The notes beneath the pieces are model-generated. The model was given only the letters and a program-made list of their open reading frames with translations, was not told the origin of the DNA and searched no databases. This document shows positions 15,237 through 22,622 of a DNA stretch of 40,173 nucleotides, piece after piece. Each line of letters starts with the position of its first letter. Position 1 is the stretch's first letter. The translations under genes were made by a program, and so were the position numbers. The DNA is from an uncultured Collinsella sp. (GTDB lineage: Bacteria > Actinomycetota > Coriobacteriia > Coriobacteriales > Coriobacteriaceae). The DNA lies in NCBI GenBank assembly GCA_900544725.1, contig UQWK01000015.1, positions 1-40,173 of the forward strand, read 5' to 3'.

Positions 15237-16879
15237 TGACCCGGTTGGATAGCTGCTCGGTAACGGGCGGGGCGTGCGGTTCCGATGTGCCTGCGATTGA
15301 GATACGGGGTCTGGGCTTTACCTACCCCGGGGCTGAGGCGCCGGTGCTCGATGGGCTCGACTGGTCTGTTCCCCAGGGTGCGTTTGCACTGCTGGTGGGC
15401 GGTACCGGGTCGGGCAAGTCGACGCTACTCTCGCTGCTCAAGCCCGAGATTTCGCCGACGGGCGCGTGCTCTGGCGAGCTGCGTGTGCTGGGGGAGGGCG
15501 TCGCCGGTATGGACGTCCGGGCGTCCGCGGAGCGCGTGGGCTATGTGTTTCAGGACCCCGAGAACCAGATCGTGTGCGAGACCGTGTGGCACGAGATGGC
15601 GTTTGGCCTAGAGAATCTGGGTGTGTCGCGCGACGAGATGCGCCGTCGCGTGGCCGAGACCAGCTATTTCTTTGGGCTGGAGGACTGGCTGCATCGCGAT
15701 ACCGATACGCTTTCGGGTGGACGCAAGCAACTGCTGTCGCTGGCGGCCGTGCTGGCGCTGCGCCCGCGCGTTCTGTTGCTCGACGAACCCACGTCCCAAC
15801 TCGATCCTGTTGCCGAGAAAAACTTCCTGCATGCGTTGTTTCGCGTGAATCGCGAGCTGGGCTGCACGGTTGTCGTGGCGACGCACCAGCCGCGCCCGAT
15901 GCTCGAGTATGCGACGTGCGCGTACCGGATTGAGGGCGGTCGCGTGTGCGAGGTGTCTGATATCGCCTCCTTGGGGCATCGTGAAGGGCTGTTTTCTGGC
16001 GAGGTGCCAGGGTGGGGTGCCTCGCGGCGTGCAAAAAACGGAATTTTCAGCACTGTCGGTGGCCAGCAGGGCTCTTTGGGCGCGCGCGGGGACGCTTCAG
16101 GTGCGAAAAAGGGACTGAAATCGGGCAAATCGGCTGAATTTGAGGCACAAATTCAGCCGCAGGACGACTCGGCGGCGCCATCGCGTGCCGGTGGACGCAG
16201 AATACTCCCAAAAATGCACGGCGAGTCGGCTACCACCCTGTCGGAAGGCTGGTTTCGCTACGACCGCGTGTCCGGTTGGGTGCTGCGCGGGCTCGATGTG
16301 ACGTTTTCAGCCGGCGCGGTGCATGCGATCGTGGGCGGAAACGGCTGCGGCAAGTCGACGATGCTCTCGGTGCTGGCCAAGACGGCTAAGCTGCAGCGTG
16401 GGCGCATGGTGCGCGGGGCGGCTTCGGCGGCGCTGCTGCCGCAGAACCCCAAGGCGTTGCTGGTTGCCGAGACGGTGCGCGACGAGCTGATGGAATGGGC
16501 TTCGACCTGCGGATATGACGAGGACGCAGCCCAGGAGCGCGCGGCGCAGCTGGGATTGGACGGCCTGGATGCGCGCCACCCGTACGATCTTTCGGGCGGC
16601 CAGCGTCAGCTGCTCGCGTTGGCAAAGCTGCTGTTGATTGGTCCGGAGCTGTTGCTGCTCGACGAGCCCACGAAGGGGCTGGATCTGACGAGCCGCCGCA
16701 TTGTCGCCCGTGCCTTGCGCGAGCATGCGCAAGCCGGCGGCACCGTCATCATGGCCACGCACGACCTGGACTTCGCCGAGCAGGTTGCCGACGACATCGC
16801 CATGATGTTCGACGGCGAAATTGCCTGCATGGAGCCGCCGGCAGATTTCTTTGCCGACAACGTGTTTTATAGGGCGTGA
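15236..16879 (+). CDS. ECF transporter double ATPase (EcfA-EcfA' fusion)
   Basis: Both ATP-binding subunits of the ECF importer in one 547-residue chain. Domain 1 has Walker A GGTGSGKST (about 55-63), signature LSGGRKQLLSLAAVL and Walker B LLLDEPTSQLD. Domain 2 has Walker A GGNGCGKST (about 366-374), signature LSGGQRQLLALAKLL and LLLDEPTKGLD. The ~60-residue linker (about 260-325) is of odd composition and is encoded by DNA containing an 11-bp perfect hairpin. Its ATG overlaps the stop of EcfT by one base, and the S component follows five bases later, so the three are one operon. Confidence 0.9.
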   Translation: MTRLDSCSVTGGACGSDVPAIEIRGLGFTYPGAEAPVLDGLDWSVPQGAFALLVGGTGSGKSTLLSLLKPEISPTGACSGELRVLGEGVAGMDVRASAERVGYVFQDPENQIVCETVWHEMAFGLENLGVSRDEMRRRVAETSYFFGLEDWLHRDTDTLSGGRKQLLSLAAVLALRPRVLLLDEPTSQLDPVAEKNFLHALFRVNRELGCTVVVATHQPRPMLEYATCAYRIEGGRVCEVSDIASLGHREGLFSGEVPGWGASRRAKNGIFSTVGGQQGSLGARGDASGAKKGLKSGKSAEFEAQIQPQDDSAAPSRAGGRRILPKMHGESATTLSEGWFRYDRVSGWVLRGLDVTFSAGAVHAIVGGNGCGKSTMLSVLAKTAKLQRGRMVRGAASAALLPQNPKALLVAETVRDELMEWASTCGYDEDAAQERAAQLGLDGLDARHPYDLSGGQRQLLALAKLLLIGPELLLLDEPTKGLDLTSRRIVARALREHAQAGGTVIMATHDLDFAEQVADDIAMMFDGEIACMEPPADFFADNVFYRA

Positions 16880-16883
16880 TGGA

Positions 16884-17597
16884 ATGGCGGATTATCGCGG
16901 CTTGCGCCTGCTTGCAAAACTGGAGATTCCGCTGTTGTTGGCGGTGCCGGCGGTAATGGCCGCAGCATTGCTGGCGGGCATTGAGCAGGCCGCACTTGCC
17001 ATGCTGATTGTGGTGGCGCTCGTGCTCGCGCTGTTCTTTGCGGGCTACGAGGCGTCGCGACCGGGCCTGCGCCAGATTATGCCCACGCTGGTGTTGGCGG
17101 CGCTGGCTGCGGCGGGCCGCATCTTGTTCGGCCCCATTCCCGACTTTAAACCCGTGAGCGCCATCGCTATTATCGCGGGGGCGACGTTGGGCCGACGCAA
17201 TGGCTTCATGGTCGGCGCGTTGGCAGCGCTGACCAGCAATTTCTTTTTTGGACAGGGCATGTGGACGCCATGGCAGATGTATGCCTGGGGTCTGGTTGGC
17301 TATGTGGGCGGTGCGCTGGCGCATGCCAGTGCGTTTGACCGTGCGGATGGAACCGTGCGCATGCCGGCGCTGATGGCGTACGGCTTTGCCTCGGGTCTGC
17401 TGTACGGCGTGGTGATCAACGCGTACGACATTATCGGTTTTGTACAACCGCTCACGTGGGCGGGCGCCGTGGCGCGTCTTGCCACCGCCGTACCGTTCGA
17501 TATTACGCACGGACTCGCGACTTGCGTGTTTTTGGCCGCCCTGTACAAGCCCTGGTGTCGCCGCATCAACCGAGTCGTCGTGAAATACGGACTATAG
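16884..17597 (+). CDS. ECF transporter substrate-binding S component
   Basis: A 237-residue membrane protein with about six spans, ending the T-AA-S operon. Family features are AAGRILFGPIPDFKPVSAIA and the following glycine-rich helix, then an NFFFGQGMWTPWQM segment, seen in S components of the riboflavin/cobalamin-type superfamily. The substrate cannot be read; no vitamin gene is nearby and I did not recognise a riboswitch upstream. The start is ATG 16884; a longer frame begins inside the ATPase gene and is rejected. Confidence 0.8.
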   Translation: MADYRGLRLLAKLEIPLLLAVPAVMAAALLAGIEQAALAMLIVVALVLALFFAGYEASRPGLRQIMPTLVLAALAAAGRILFGPIPDFKPVSAIAIIAGATLGRRNGFMVGALAALTSNFFFGQGMWTPWQMYAWGLVGYVGGALAHASAFDRADGTVRMPALMAYGFASGLLYGVVINAYDIIGFVQPLTWAGAVARLATAVPFDITHGLATCVFLAALYKPWCRRINRVVVKYGL

Positions 17598-17636
17598 GGC
17601 TGGTTACGCCGGGACGGGAACCAATACTGTCGAAGT

Positions 17637-17804
17637 GCCATTTTAAAACTATGCCGGTTTACGGGGCCAGATTGGCACAGGCAGACCATACCGGCTTTTT
17701 TCGAAATAGAGCAAGCCGTTTACCTGCGGTTTTATTATTTCGGAATTGCGTATGGTTGGGGGTTTGCGATTCAGCCCCGTAAACCGGCATAGTTTTGGAA
17801 TGGC
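17637..17804. repeat. Composite repeat block 1, module A
   Basis: Arms of 31 bases (17637-17667, 17774-17804) pair at 29 of 31 positions and contain AACTATGCCGGTTTACGGGG. Inner pairs include ACCATAC/GTATGG. The same module, at 23 of 24 positions in its core arms, is found at 34179-34330. It starts 40 bases after the ECF S gene. The region 17598-18131 has no gene. Confidence 0.8.
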
Positions 17805-17844
17805 CGGCTTATATGACGGGCATCGTGGCCCTCAAGAGCCAAAT

Positions 17845-18113
17845 TGATCCGTTTTCTTCCGTCTCCAGACGTCCCCGGGGAATCAGCTGAACCCGCCCGC
17901 CACGGAATCGGCCTATCTACTACGTTTGGCCCGACACCCCCAAGCACAACCGCGTTTTATGAAAAACCGCAGGCTTTCTACCTGCGGTTTTCTTTTTGCG
18001 TTGTTCGCTGTGGTTGAGGGCAGTGGCTTAAACGTAGTCGATGGGCCAGTTTCGTGGCAAGCGGGCCGTGTGGATGCCCTCGCGAGGTGAAAAAATGATC
18101 CTTTTCCTCCGTC
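17845..18113. repeat. Composite repeat block 1, modules C-B-C
   Basis: Module B has 28-base arms (17900-17927, 18030-18057) pairing at 23 of 28 positions, with core ATCTACTACGTTT. Module C (TGATCCGTTTTCTTCCGTC and a variant) lies on each side at 17845-17863 and 18096-18113. Both modules recur in block 2 near 34371-34627, with C in the opposite orientation relative to the coordinates. Confidence 0.75.
17963..17996. terminator. Bidirectional terminator inside module B
   Basis: AAAACCGCAGG (17963-17973) pairs with CCTGCGGTTTT (17981-17991) around seven bases, with A-rich and T-rich flanks. It stands between the convergent ECF operon (+) and exodeoxyribonuclease gene (-). Confidence 0.75.
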
Positions 18114-18131
18114 CCCAGGGGGTCAGTTGGG

Positions 18132-18950
18132 CTAGAGCTCTAGGGTGAGGGTGACGGGGCAGTGGTCGCTGCCAAAGATGTCGCCGCGGATGCCGGCGTC
18201 GCGCACGTTGCCGGCGATTGCGTCGCTCACCAGGAAGTAATCGATGCGCCAGCCGGCGTTGTTCTTGCGGGCATTAAAGCGATAGCTCCACCAGCTGTAG
18301 ACGCCCTCGACGTCGGGATTTGCCGCGCGCCAGGTATCGGTAAAACCGGCGTCGAGCAGCTCGGTAAACTTACCGCGCTCCTCGTCCGAAAAGCCTGCGT
18401 TACCGCGGTTGGACTTGGGGTTCTTAAGGTCGATCTCCTCATGCGCCACGTTAAAGTCGCCGCAAGTTACGACGGGCTTGCCGGTCTCGCGTTCAAGCGC
18501 GCTCAAAAAGTCGCGATAGGCATCGTCCCAAGCCATGCGTACATCGATGCGCGCGAGCTCATTTTGGGCGTTAGGAGTGTAGACATCCACAAGCCAAAAC
18601 TTGTCGAACTCGAGCGCGCAGACGCGGCCCTCGGTTGCGGCTTGGGCGACGAGCTCGGCCGCCTCGTTCTCGCCGGCGTAGGGTAGCAGTGCGTCGGCGT
18701 GCAGCACTCGCAGCGGTTTCTGGCGGCTAAAGACCGCAGTGCCCGAATAGCCTTTACGCTCGGCGTAGCTCCAGGTTTGGTGATAGCCGGGCAGGTCAAT
18801 ATCGACCTGGCCTTCTTGCAACTTGGTCTCTTGCAGCGCCAGGATATCGACGTCGAGTTCTTGCGCGATCTGGATAAAGCTCGGGTCCTTTTTGAGCACG
18901 GCGCGCAGGCCGTTGACGTTCCACGAGGCGAAAGTGTAAGTCTGAGGCAT
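18132..18950 (-). CDS. exoA: Exodeoxyribonuclease III / AP endonuclease
   Basis: Base-excision repair nuclease that cuts at abasic sites. The 272 residues match the ExoIII family. Motifs seen are FASWNVNGLRAVLKK, LALQETKL (metal-binding Glu), YTPNAQNELARI, VVTCGDFNVAH (Asp and Asn), GWRIDYFLVS and the final GSDHCPVTLTLEL (catalytic Asp-His). The start ATG 18950 has AAAGGA upstream. It is divergent from the sirtuin gene. Confidence 0.94.
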   Translation of the reverse strand: MPQTYTFASWNVNGLRAVLKKDPSFIQIAQELDVDILALQETKLQEGQVDIDLPGYHQTWSYAERKGYSGTAVFSRQKPLRVLHADALLPYAGENEAAELVAQAATEGRVCALEFDKFWLVDVYTPNAQNELARIDVRMAWDDAYRDFLSALERETGKPVVTCGDFNVAHEEIDLKNPKSNRGNAGFSDEERGKFTELLDAGFTDTWRAANPDVEGVYSWWSYRFNARKNNAGWRIDYFLVSDAIAGNVRDAGIRGDIFGSDHCPVTLTLEL

Positions 18951-19085
18951 GGTGTCCTTTCGACGGGGTTGGCAGGCTTAAGATTAGCGCAACAGGGGCG
19001 GGGTGGGCTCCGCGCATGCTGACTTAAAGGTCGCATGCTGGGACATCGCCCGACGCCGCCCGATCAACAAGGACGGAGGGCTCAT

Positions 19086-19838
19086 ATGACGCAGGCAATA
19101 TCGGATCCCAAGCAGGCCTCCGCCGCGCTGGCGGAGCTTTTTGATACCCACAAGCGCGTGGTCTTCTTTGGCGGCGCCGGTGTTTCCACGGCAAGTGGCA
19201 TCCCCGATTTCCGCAGCGTTGACGGCCTGTATCACCAGCAGTTTGCCTACCCGCCCGAGACCATGCTCTCGCACAGCTTTTACGAGACACATCCGGCGGA
19301 GTTCTTCGACTTTTACCGAACCAAGATGATCGCGCTTAACGCTAAGCCCAACCGCTGCCACACCAAGCTGGCCGAGCTGGAGCGAGCTGGCAAGCTTGAT
19401 GCCGTGGTGACGCAAAACATCGACGGCTTGCATCAGATGGCGGGCTCGCAGCGCGTGTTTGAGTTGCACGGATCGGTCCATCGCAACATTTGCCAGTCGT
19501 GCGGCGCGGTCTATAGCGCCGAGTGGATTTGCTCGCGCGAGCACGAGGACGCCGCGGGCGTGCCCGTGTGCCCCGCGTGCGGTGGTCGCATCAAGCCCGA
19601 TGTGGTGCTCTACGAAGAGCCGCTCGACGAGCGTGTGTTGACCGGTGCCGTTGCCGCCATCGCCGCGGCCGATGCCCTCATTGTGGGCGGGACCTCGTTC
19701 GTGGTGTATCCGGCGGCAGGCCTTACGCGTTACTTTACTGGCGATACGCTGGCCATTTGCAATTTGGCGCCTACCGATCAGGATGCAAATGCCGACCTGC
19801 TGATTTCTTGCGACATCGCGGCCGCGTTTGCGTTCTAG
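19086..19838 (+). CDS. cobB: NAD-dependent protein deacetylase, SIR2 family
   Basis: Removes acyl groups from lysines using NAD+. The 250-residue protein shows the NAD motif GAGVSTASGIPDFRS, TQNIDGLHQMAGS, catalytic His in ELHGSVH, and zinc-binding pairs CQSC and CPACGG. The GTSFVVYPAAG motif of the NAD site follows. The start is ATG 19086 with GGAGGG upstream; the frame opens earlier (19035) without a ribosome site. The first Cys pair is separated from the second by an insertion rich in Glu. Confidence 0.93.
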   Translation: MTQAISDPKQASAALAELFDTHKRVVFFGGAGVSTASGIPDFRSVDGLYHQQFAYPPETMLSHSFYETHPAEFFDFYRTKMIALNAKPNRCHTKLAELERAGKLDAVVTQNIDGLHQMAGSQRVFELHGSVHRNICQSCGAVYSAEWICSREHEDAAGVPVCPACGGRIKPDVVLYEEPLDERVLTGAVAAIAAADALIVGGTSFVVYPAAGLTRYFTGDTLAICNLAPTDQDANADLLISCDIAAAFAF

Positions 19839-19852
19839 CCCGTGTGCGCGGA

Positions 19853-19858
19853 TACAAT
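19853..19858 (+). promoter_or_regulatory. Likely -10 box of the folP-folK gene
   Basis: TACAAT stands 75 bases before the ATG. A weak TTGCGT lies 19 bases upstream (19828-19833), inside the sirtuin gene. The leader it would create contains the hairpin at 19884-19911. Confidence 0.4.
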
Positions 19859-19883
19859 AGAAAGACTGAGTGCAAAGCGACCC

Positions 19884-19911
19884 CGCCGCCAGCTCCCCAA
19901 GCTCGGCGGCG
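19884..19911 (+). promoter_or_regulatory. GC-rich hairpin in the folP-folK leader
   Basis: CGCCGCCAGCT pairs with AGCTCGGCGGCG (one bulge) around five bases, followed shortly by CATTTT. It could end the sirtuin transcript or act in the leader of the next gene; the sequence does not decide. Confidence 0.4.
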
Positions 19912-19933
19912 TGGGCATTTTAGGAGGATGTTC

Positions 19934-21670
19934 ATGGCGAACGACAGCAAGACATGGCGGTGCGGAAAGTATGAGCTCAGCTTTGACCGTCCGCGCATCA
20001 TGGGCGTCCTCAACGTGACGCCCGATTCGTTTAGCGATGGCGGGGAGCACTTCGACCCGGATGCCGCCATCGAGTACGGTCTGGCGATGCTCGACGCCGG
20101 CGCCGACATCATCGACGTAGGCGGTGAGTCCACGTCGACGTGGCGCCCCGGCTTTACCCCGGTCAACCCCGACGAGGAGGCGCGTCGCGTGCTGCCCGTC
20201 GTGCGCGCGCTCGCCAAAGAGGGCGCCATCGTCTCGATCGATACGCGTCATGTGGCGGTTGCCAAGGCGGCAGTGCGCTGCGGTGCTTCGATTGTCAACG
20301 ACGTGACGGGCTTCACCGATCCCAAGATGGTTGAGTTCGTTAAGACGAGCACCTGCGGCGTCATCGTAATGCACGCCGGCGAGGTTGCCGCACCCGCACG
20401 CACGCACGCGACGGTGCAGCTCGATACCTCGGCTGCGGCGTTTGTTGCCGAGAAGGCACGCGAAGCGGCTGTCGAGGCCGCGCGCGAGGCCGAGAAGCCG
20501 GCTCGTCGCCGTCGCGGCAAGTTGCTGGGCGAGCCCAAGGTTGAAGCCAAGCTTCCGGGCGGTGTGGTACAGCCCTCGCTGCCGCTTGGCGAATCGGAGC
20601 CCGCGCCCGAGTCCGAGTCAGAGAAGCCGGCTGCCGAGCAGGCTGCCCCTGCCGCCGCTGCGCCCGAGACCGTGCCCGCAGCTGCCGAAGCCGCACCAGA
20701 GCCCAGCGATCACCTGGCCGCCATGATGCGCCGCAGTGCCCGCCGTGAGGAAGCCTATGTGCCCACTTCGCAGCTCCGCCGCTTTACCCTGCCCGATTCT
20801 GCACCCATCATGCGCCGCGTCATGGGCTTTCTGTCCGACCAGGCCCGCGCGCTCATCCACGCCGGCGTGTCGCGCGACCGCATCTGCATCGATCCTGGCC
20901 CGGGCTTTGGTAAGTCGGCTAACGAGGACATCGTCATCCAGCGCGAGACTGCCAAGATGGCGTCACTGGGCTATCCGCTCATGTGCGCTGTATCGCGCAA
21001 GCGCTTTGTGGGCGCCGTCTCGGGCGTGACCGAGGCCGCCGAGCGCGATGCCGCTACGTTTGGCGTGTGCCTGGGCGCCATCCAGGCCGGCGCCAACATC
21101 GTGCGCGTGCACGACGCCGCGGGCTTTGCGCAGTTCCTGAACGGCTACTGGGCTGTCGCCGAGCCGCAGCCGCGCCGCGCGTTTGTGGCCGTGGGATCCA
21201 ACTTGGGGCATCGCTGCGACAACATCCGCGCCGCACGCGACATGATCGCCGAGATTCCACTTACCTGCGTGTCCAACTCCTCCAAGATCTACGAGAGCGA
21301 GCCGGCCTACGAGACGCGCCAGGACGCGTTTGCCAACGCCGTCATCGAGATCAAGACCGAGTTGGCGCCGCTGGTGCTGCTCGACGAGCTCATGAAGATC
21401 GAGGCCGAGCTGGGCCGCGACCGCTCCAAAAAGGCCAAGGCCAACGGTCCGCGCACCATCGACCTGGACCTGCTGTGGATGGACGGCGAGACCCACGGCG
21501 GCAAAAAGCTGCGCCTGCCGCATCCACTGATCGGCGAGCGCGACTTTGTGCTGGTGCCGCTTGAGGACCTGATGCACGACCCGGCGCGGTTCTTCCGCTA
21601 CAACGGCGTCGAGGTCAAGGAGCCCGAGGATCGCGTGGGCCATATCGTGGGTGAATTGGGGCGTATGTAG
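19934..21670 (+). CDS. Fused dihydropteroate synthase / HPPK (FolP-FolK) with a long insert
   Basis: Two consecutive folate enzymes in one 578-residue chain. FolP joins hydroxymethyl-dihydropterin diphosphate to p-aminobenzoate. It shows MGVLNVTPDSFSDGG, DIIDVGGEST, VSIDTRH, VNDVTG, and further on ICIDPGPGFGK and SRKRFVG. FolK makes the diphosphate substrate: from about residue 416, VAVGSNLGHR, then ANGPRTIDLDLLWMDG and LRLPHPLIGERDFVL. Between the FolP pieces VIVMHAGE (~147) and PIMRRVMGFL (~291) lies about 135 residues of Ala/Pro/Glu/Arg-rich, probably disordered, sequence not found in ordinary FolP. The start is ATG 19934, six bases after TAGGAGG; ATG 19928 is too close to it. The order FolP-FolK is the reverse of the plant and yeast fusion. 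Confidence 0.9.
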   Translation: MANDSKTWRCGKYELSFDRPRIMGVLNVTPDSFSDGGEHFDPDAAIEYGLAMLDAGADIIDVGGESTSTWRPGFTPVNPDEEARRVLPVVRALAKEGAIVSIDTRHVAVAKAAVRCGASIVNDVTGFTDPKMVEFVKTSTCGVIVMHAGEVAAPARTHATVQLDTSAAAFVAEKAREAAVEAAREAEKPARRRRGKLLGEPKVEAKLPGGVVQPSLPLGESEPAPESESEKPAAEQAAPAAAAPETVPAAAEAAPEPSDHLAAMMRRSARREEAYVPTSQLRRFTLPDSAPIMRRVMGFLSDQARALIHAGVSRDRICIDPGPGFGKSANEDIVIQRETAKMASLGYPLMCAVSRKRFVGAVSGVTEAAERDAATFGVCLGAIQAGANIVRVHDAAGFAQFLNGYWAVAEPQPRRAFVAVGSNLGHRCDNIRAARDMIAEIPLTCVSNSSKIYESEPAYETRQDAFANAVIEIKTELAPLVLLDELMKIEAELGRDRSKKAKANGPRTIDLDLLWMDGETHGGKKLRLPHPLIGERDFVLVPLEDLMHDPARFFRYNGVEVKEPEDRVGHIVGELGRM

Positions 21671-22372
21671 ATGATCGAGATGAACGCTGTAGTCGCTGCC
21701 ACTGAGCTCGACGCGGCGCGTGACGCGGGTCGCGAGGGCGTGTCCGCGGGCTGGTGCGCGTGGAGCGTGGGCGATGCTTCGCTGACGTTTTCGCTGGTCG
21801 TGCGTCCGGATGTGAACATGCATGCCTTCCACGGCCTGCCGTTTGTGGCCGCGATGGGCATGATGGACGCGCTCGTGGGCACGGCTTCGACGCCGGGGTT
21901 GGGCCTTGCCGGCAAGGTGGGCATTGAGTGGCCGAGCAATATCGTGTGCGGTGCGCCTGCGTTTGAGACGTCGCTCGCGCGTGTTGCCGTGAACGGCGGT
22001 GCCGGTGCTGCGGGCATGTTTGCCGCGGTGACGGTTGATATTGAACGTGCGGCGCTGGGCGAGCTTGGGGTGGATATGGCCGACGAGGTGCTGGTCGAGG
22101 CATTGGCCACCGCCGTGCTGACCCGCGTGGACACCTGGGCGGTTGCCGCCAACACACCACAGGGCGCTGCCGGCCCGCTGGCTCCGGTGCTGGGCGAGTA
22201 TTTCGACATGGTGCCGCTGCTGGGCCGTCAGGTCGCGGCGGTGTCGCCCAACGGCCTGCCGCTCGCGGTCGGCGTGTTTGCGGGCCTGGACATCTGGGGC
22301 CGCGCGACCATCAAAACCGACGCCGGCGAGCAGGAGTTCCCGCCCGAGGCCGTGCGCATCCGCGGGCTGTAG
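21671..22372 (+). CDS. Degenerate biotin-protein-ligase-like protein
   Basis: A 233-residue protein resembling the catalytic and C-terminal domains of BirA-type biotin ligases without the DNA-binding domain. Matching order: LTFSLVVRPD (family SLVLRP), a helix MGMMDALVG, IEWPSNIV at the place of the family's KWPND motif, RVAVNGG near the usual GIGVN position, and a C-terminal small beta domain ending EFPPEAVRIRG. The biotin-loop motif GRGRRGR is not present (AGREGVSAG instead), and the conserved Lys and Asp of KWPND are Glu and Asn. Ligase activity is therefore doubtful. It starts directly after the folP-folK stop. The assignment is by pattern only. Confidence 0.55.
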   Translation: MIEMNAVVAATELDAARDAGREGVSAGWCAWSVGDASLTFSLVVRPDVNMHAFHGLPFVAAMGMMDALVGTASTPGLGLAGKVGIEWPSNIVCGAPAFETSLARVAVNGGAGAAGMFAAVTVDIERAALGELGVDMADEVLVEALATAVLTRVDTWAVAANTPQGAAGPLAPVLGEYFDMVPLLGRQVAAVSPNGLPLAVGVFAGLDIWGRATIKTDAGEQEFPPEAVRIRGL

Positions 22373-22409
22373 CACGGGTCCGCTCACACAGATAGCCGTG
22401 ACAACGAAG

Positions 22410-22441
22410 CCCTCCTCGGCACAGCGCCGGGGAGGGTTTTT
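22410..22441 (+). terminator. Rho-independent terminator after the folate operon
   Basis: CCCTCC(T)CGGC pairs with GCCG(G)GGAGGG, followed by TTTTT. It lies 38 bases past the stop of the biotin-ligase-like gene. Confidence 0.85.
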
Positions 22442-22468
22442 GCGTGACTGGGGAGAACGGCCGCCCTG

Positions 22469-22515
22469 ATCCTATTCCTCAAAACTGAAAAATTTTCGAT
22501 TTTGAGGAATAGGAT
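22469..22515. repeat. CTATTCCTCAAAA palindrome, copy 1
   Basis: ATCCTATTCCTCAAAA (22469-22484) pairs perfectly with TTTTGAGGAATAGGAT (22500-22515) around a 15-nt AT-rich centre that is itself partly palindromic. Confidence 0.85.
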
Positions 22516-22557
22516 TAAGCCAGCCCGACCTTTCACGAGGTATATTCGTTGCAGAGT

Positions 22558-22598
22558 CTATTCCTCAAAACTGAAAATTTTTCGATTTTGAGGAATAG
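22558..22598. repeat. CTATTCCTCAAAA palindrome, copy 2
   Basis: CTATTCCTCAAAA (22558-22570) and TTTTGAGGAATAG (22586-22598), same centre length as copy 1. Outer bases CGTTGC and GCAACG extend the pairing past a bulge. It lies 25 bases before the ATPase start, so it is in the promoter or leader of that gene. Confidence 0.85.
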
Positions 22599-22622
22599 CA
22601 ACGAAAGACCGCAGGGGGCCCC

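Noticed and set aside
20963..22387. Long - strand frame opposite folP-folK and the ligase-like gene
   Set aside because: A shadow; the + strand has clear enzyme motifs.
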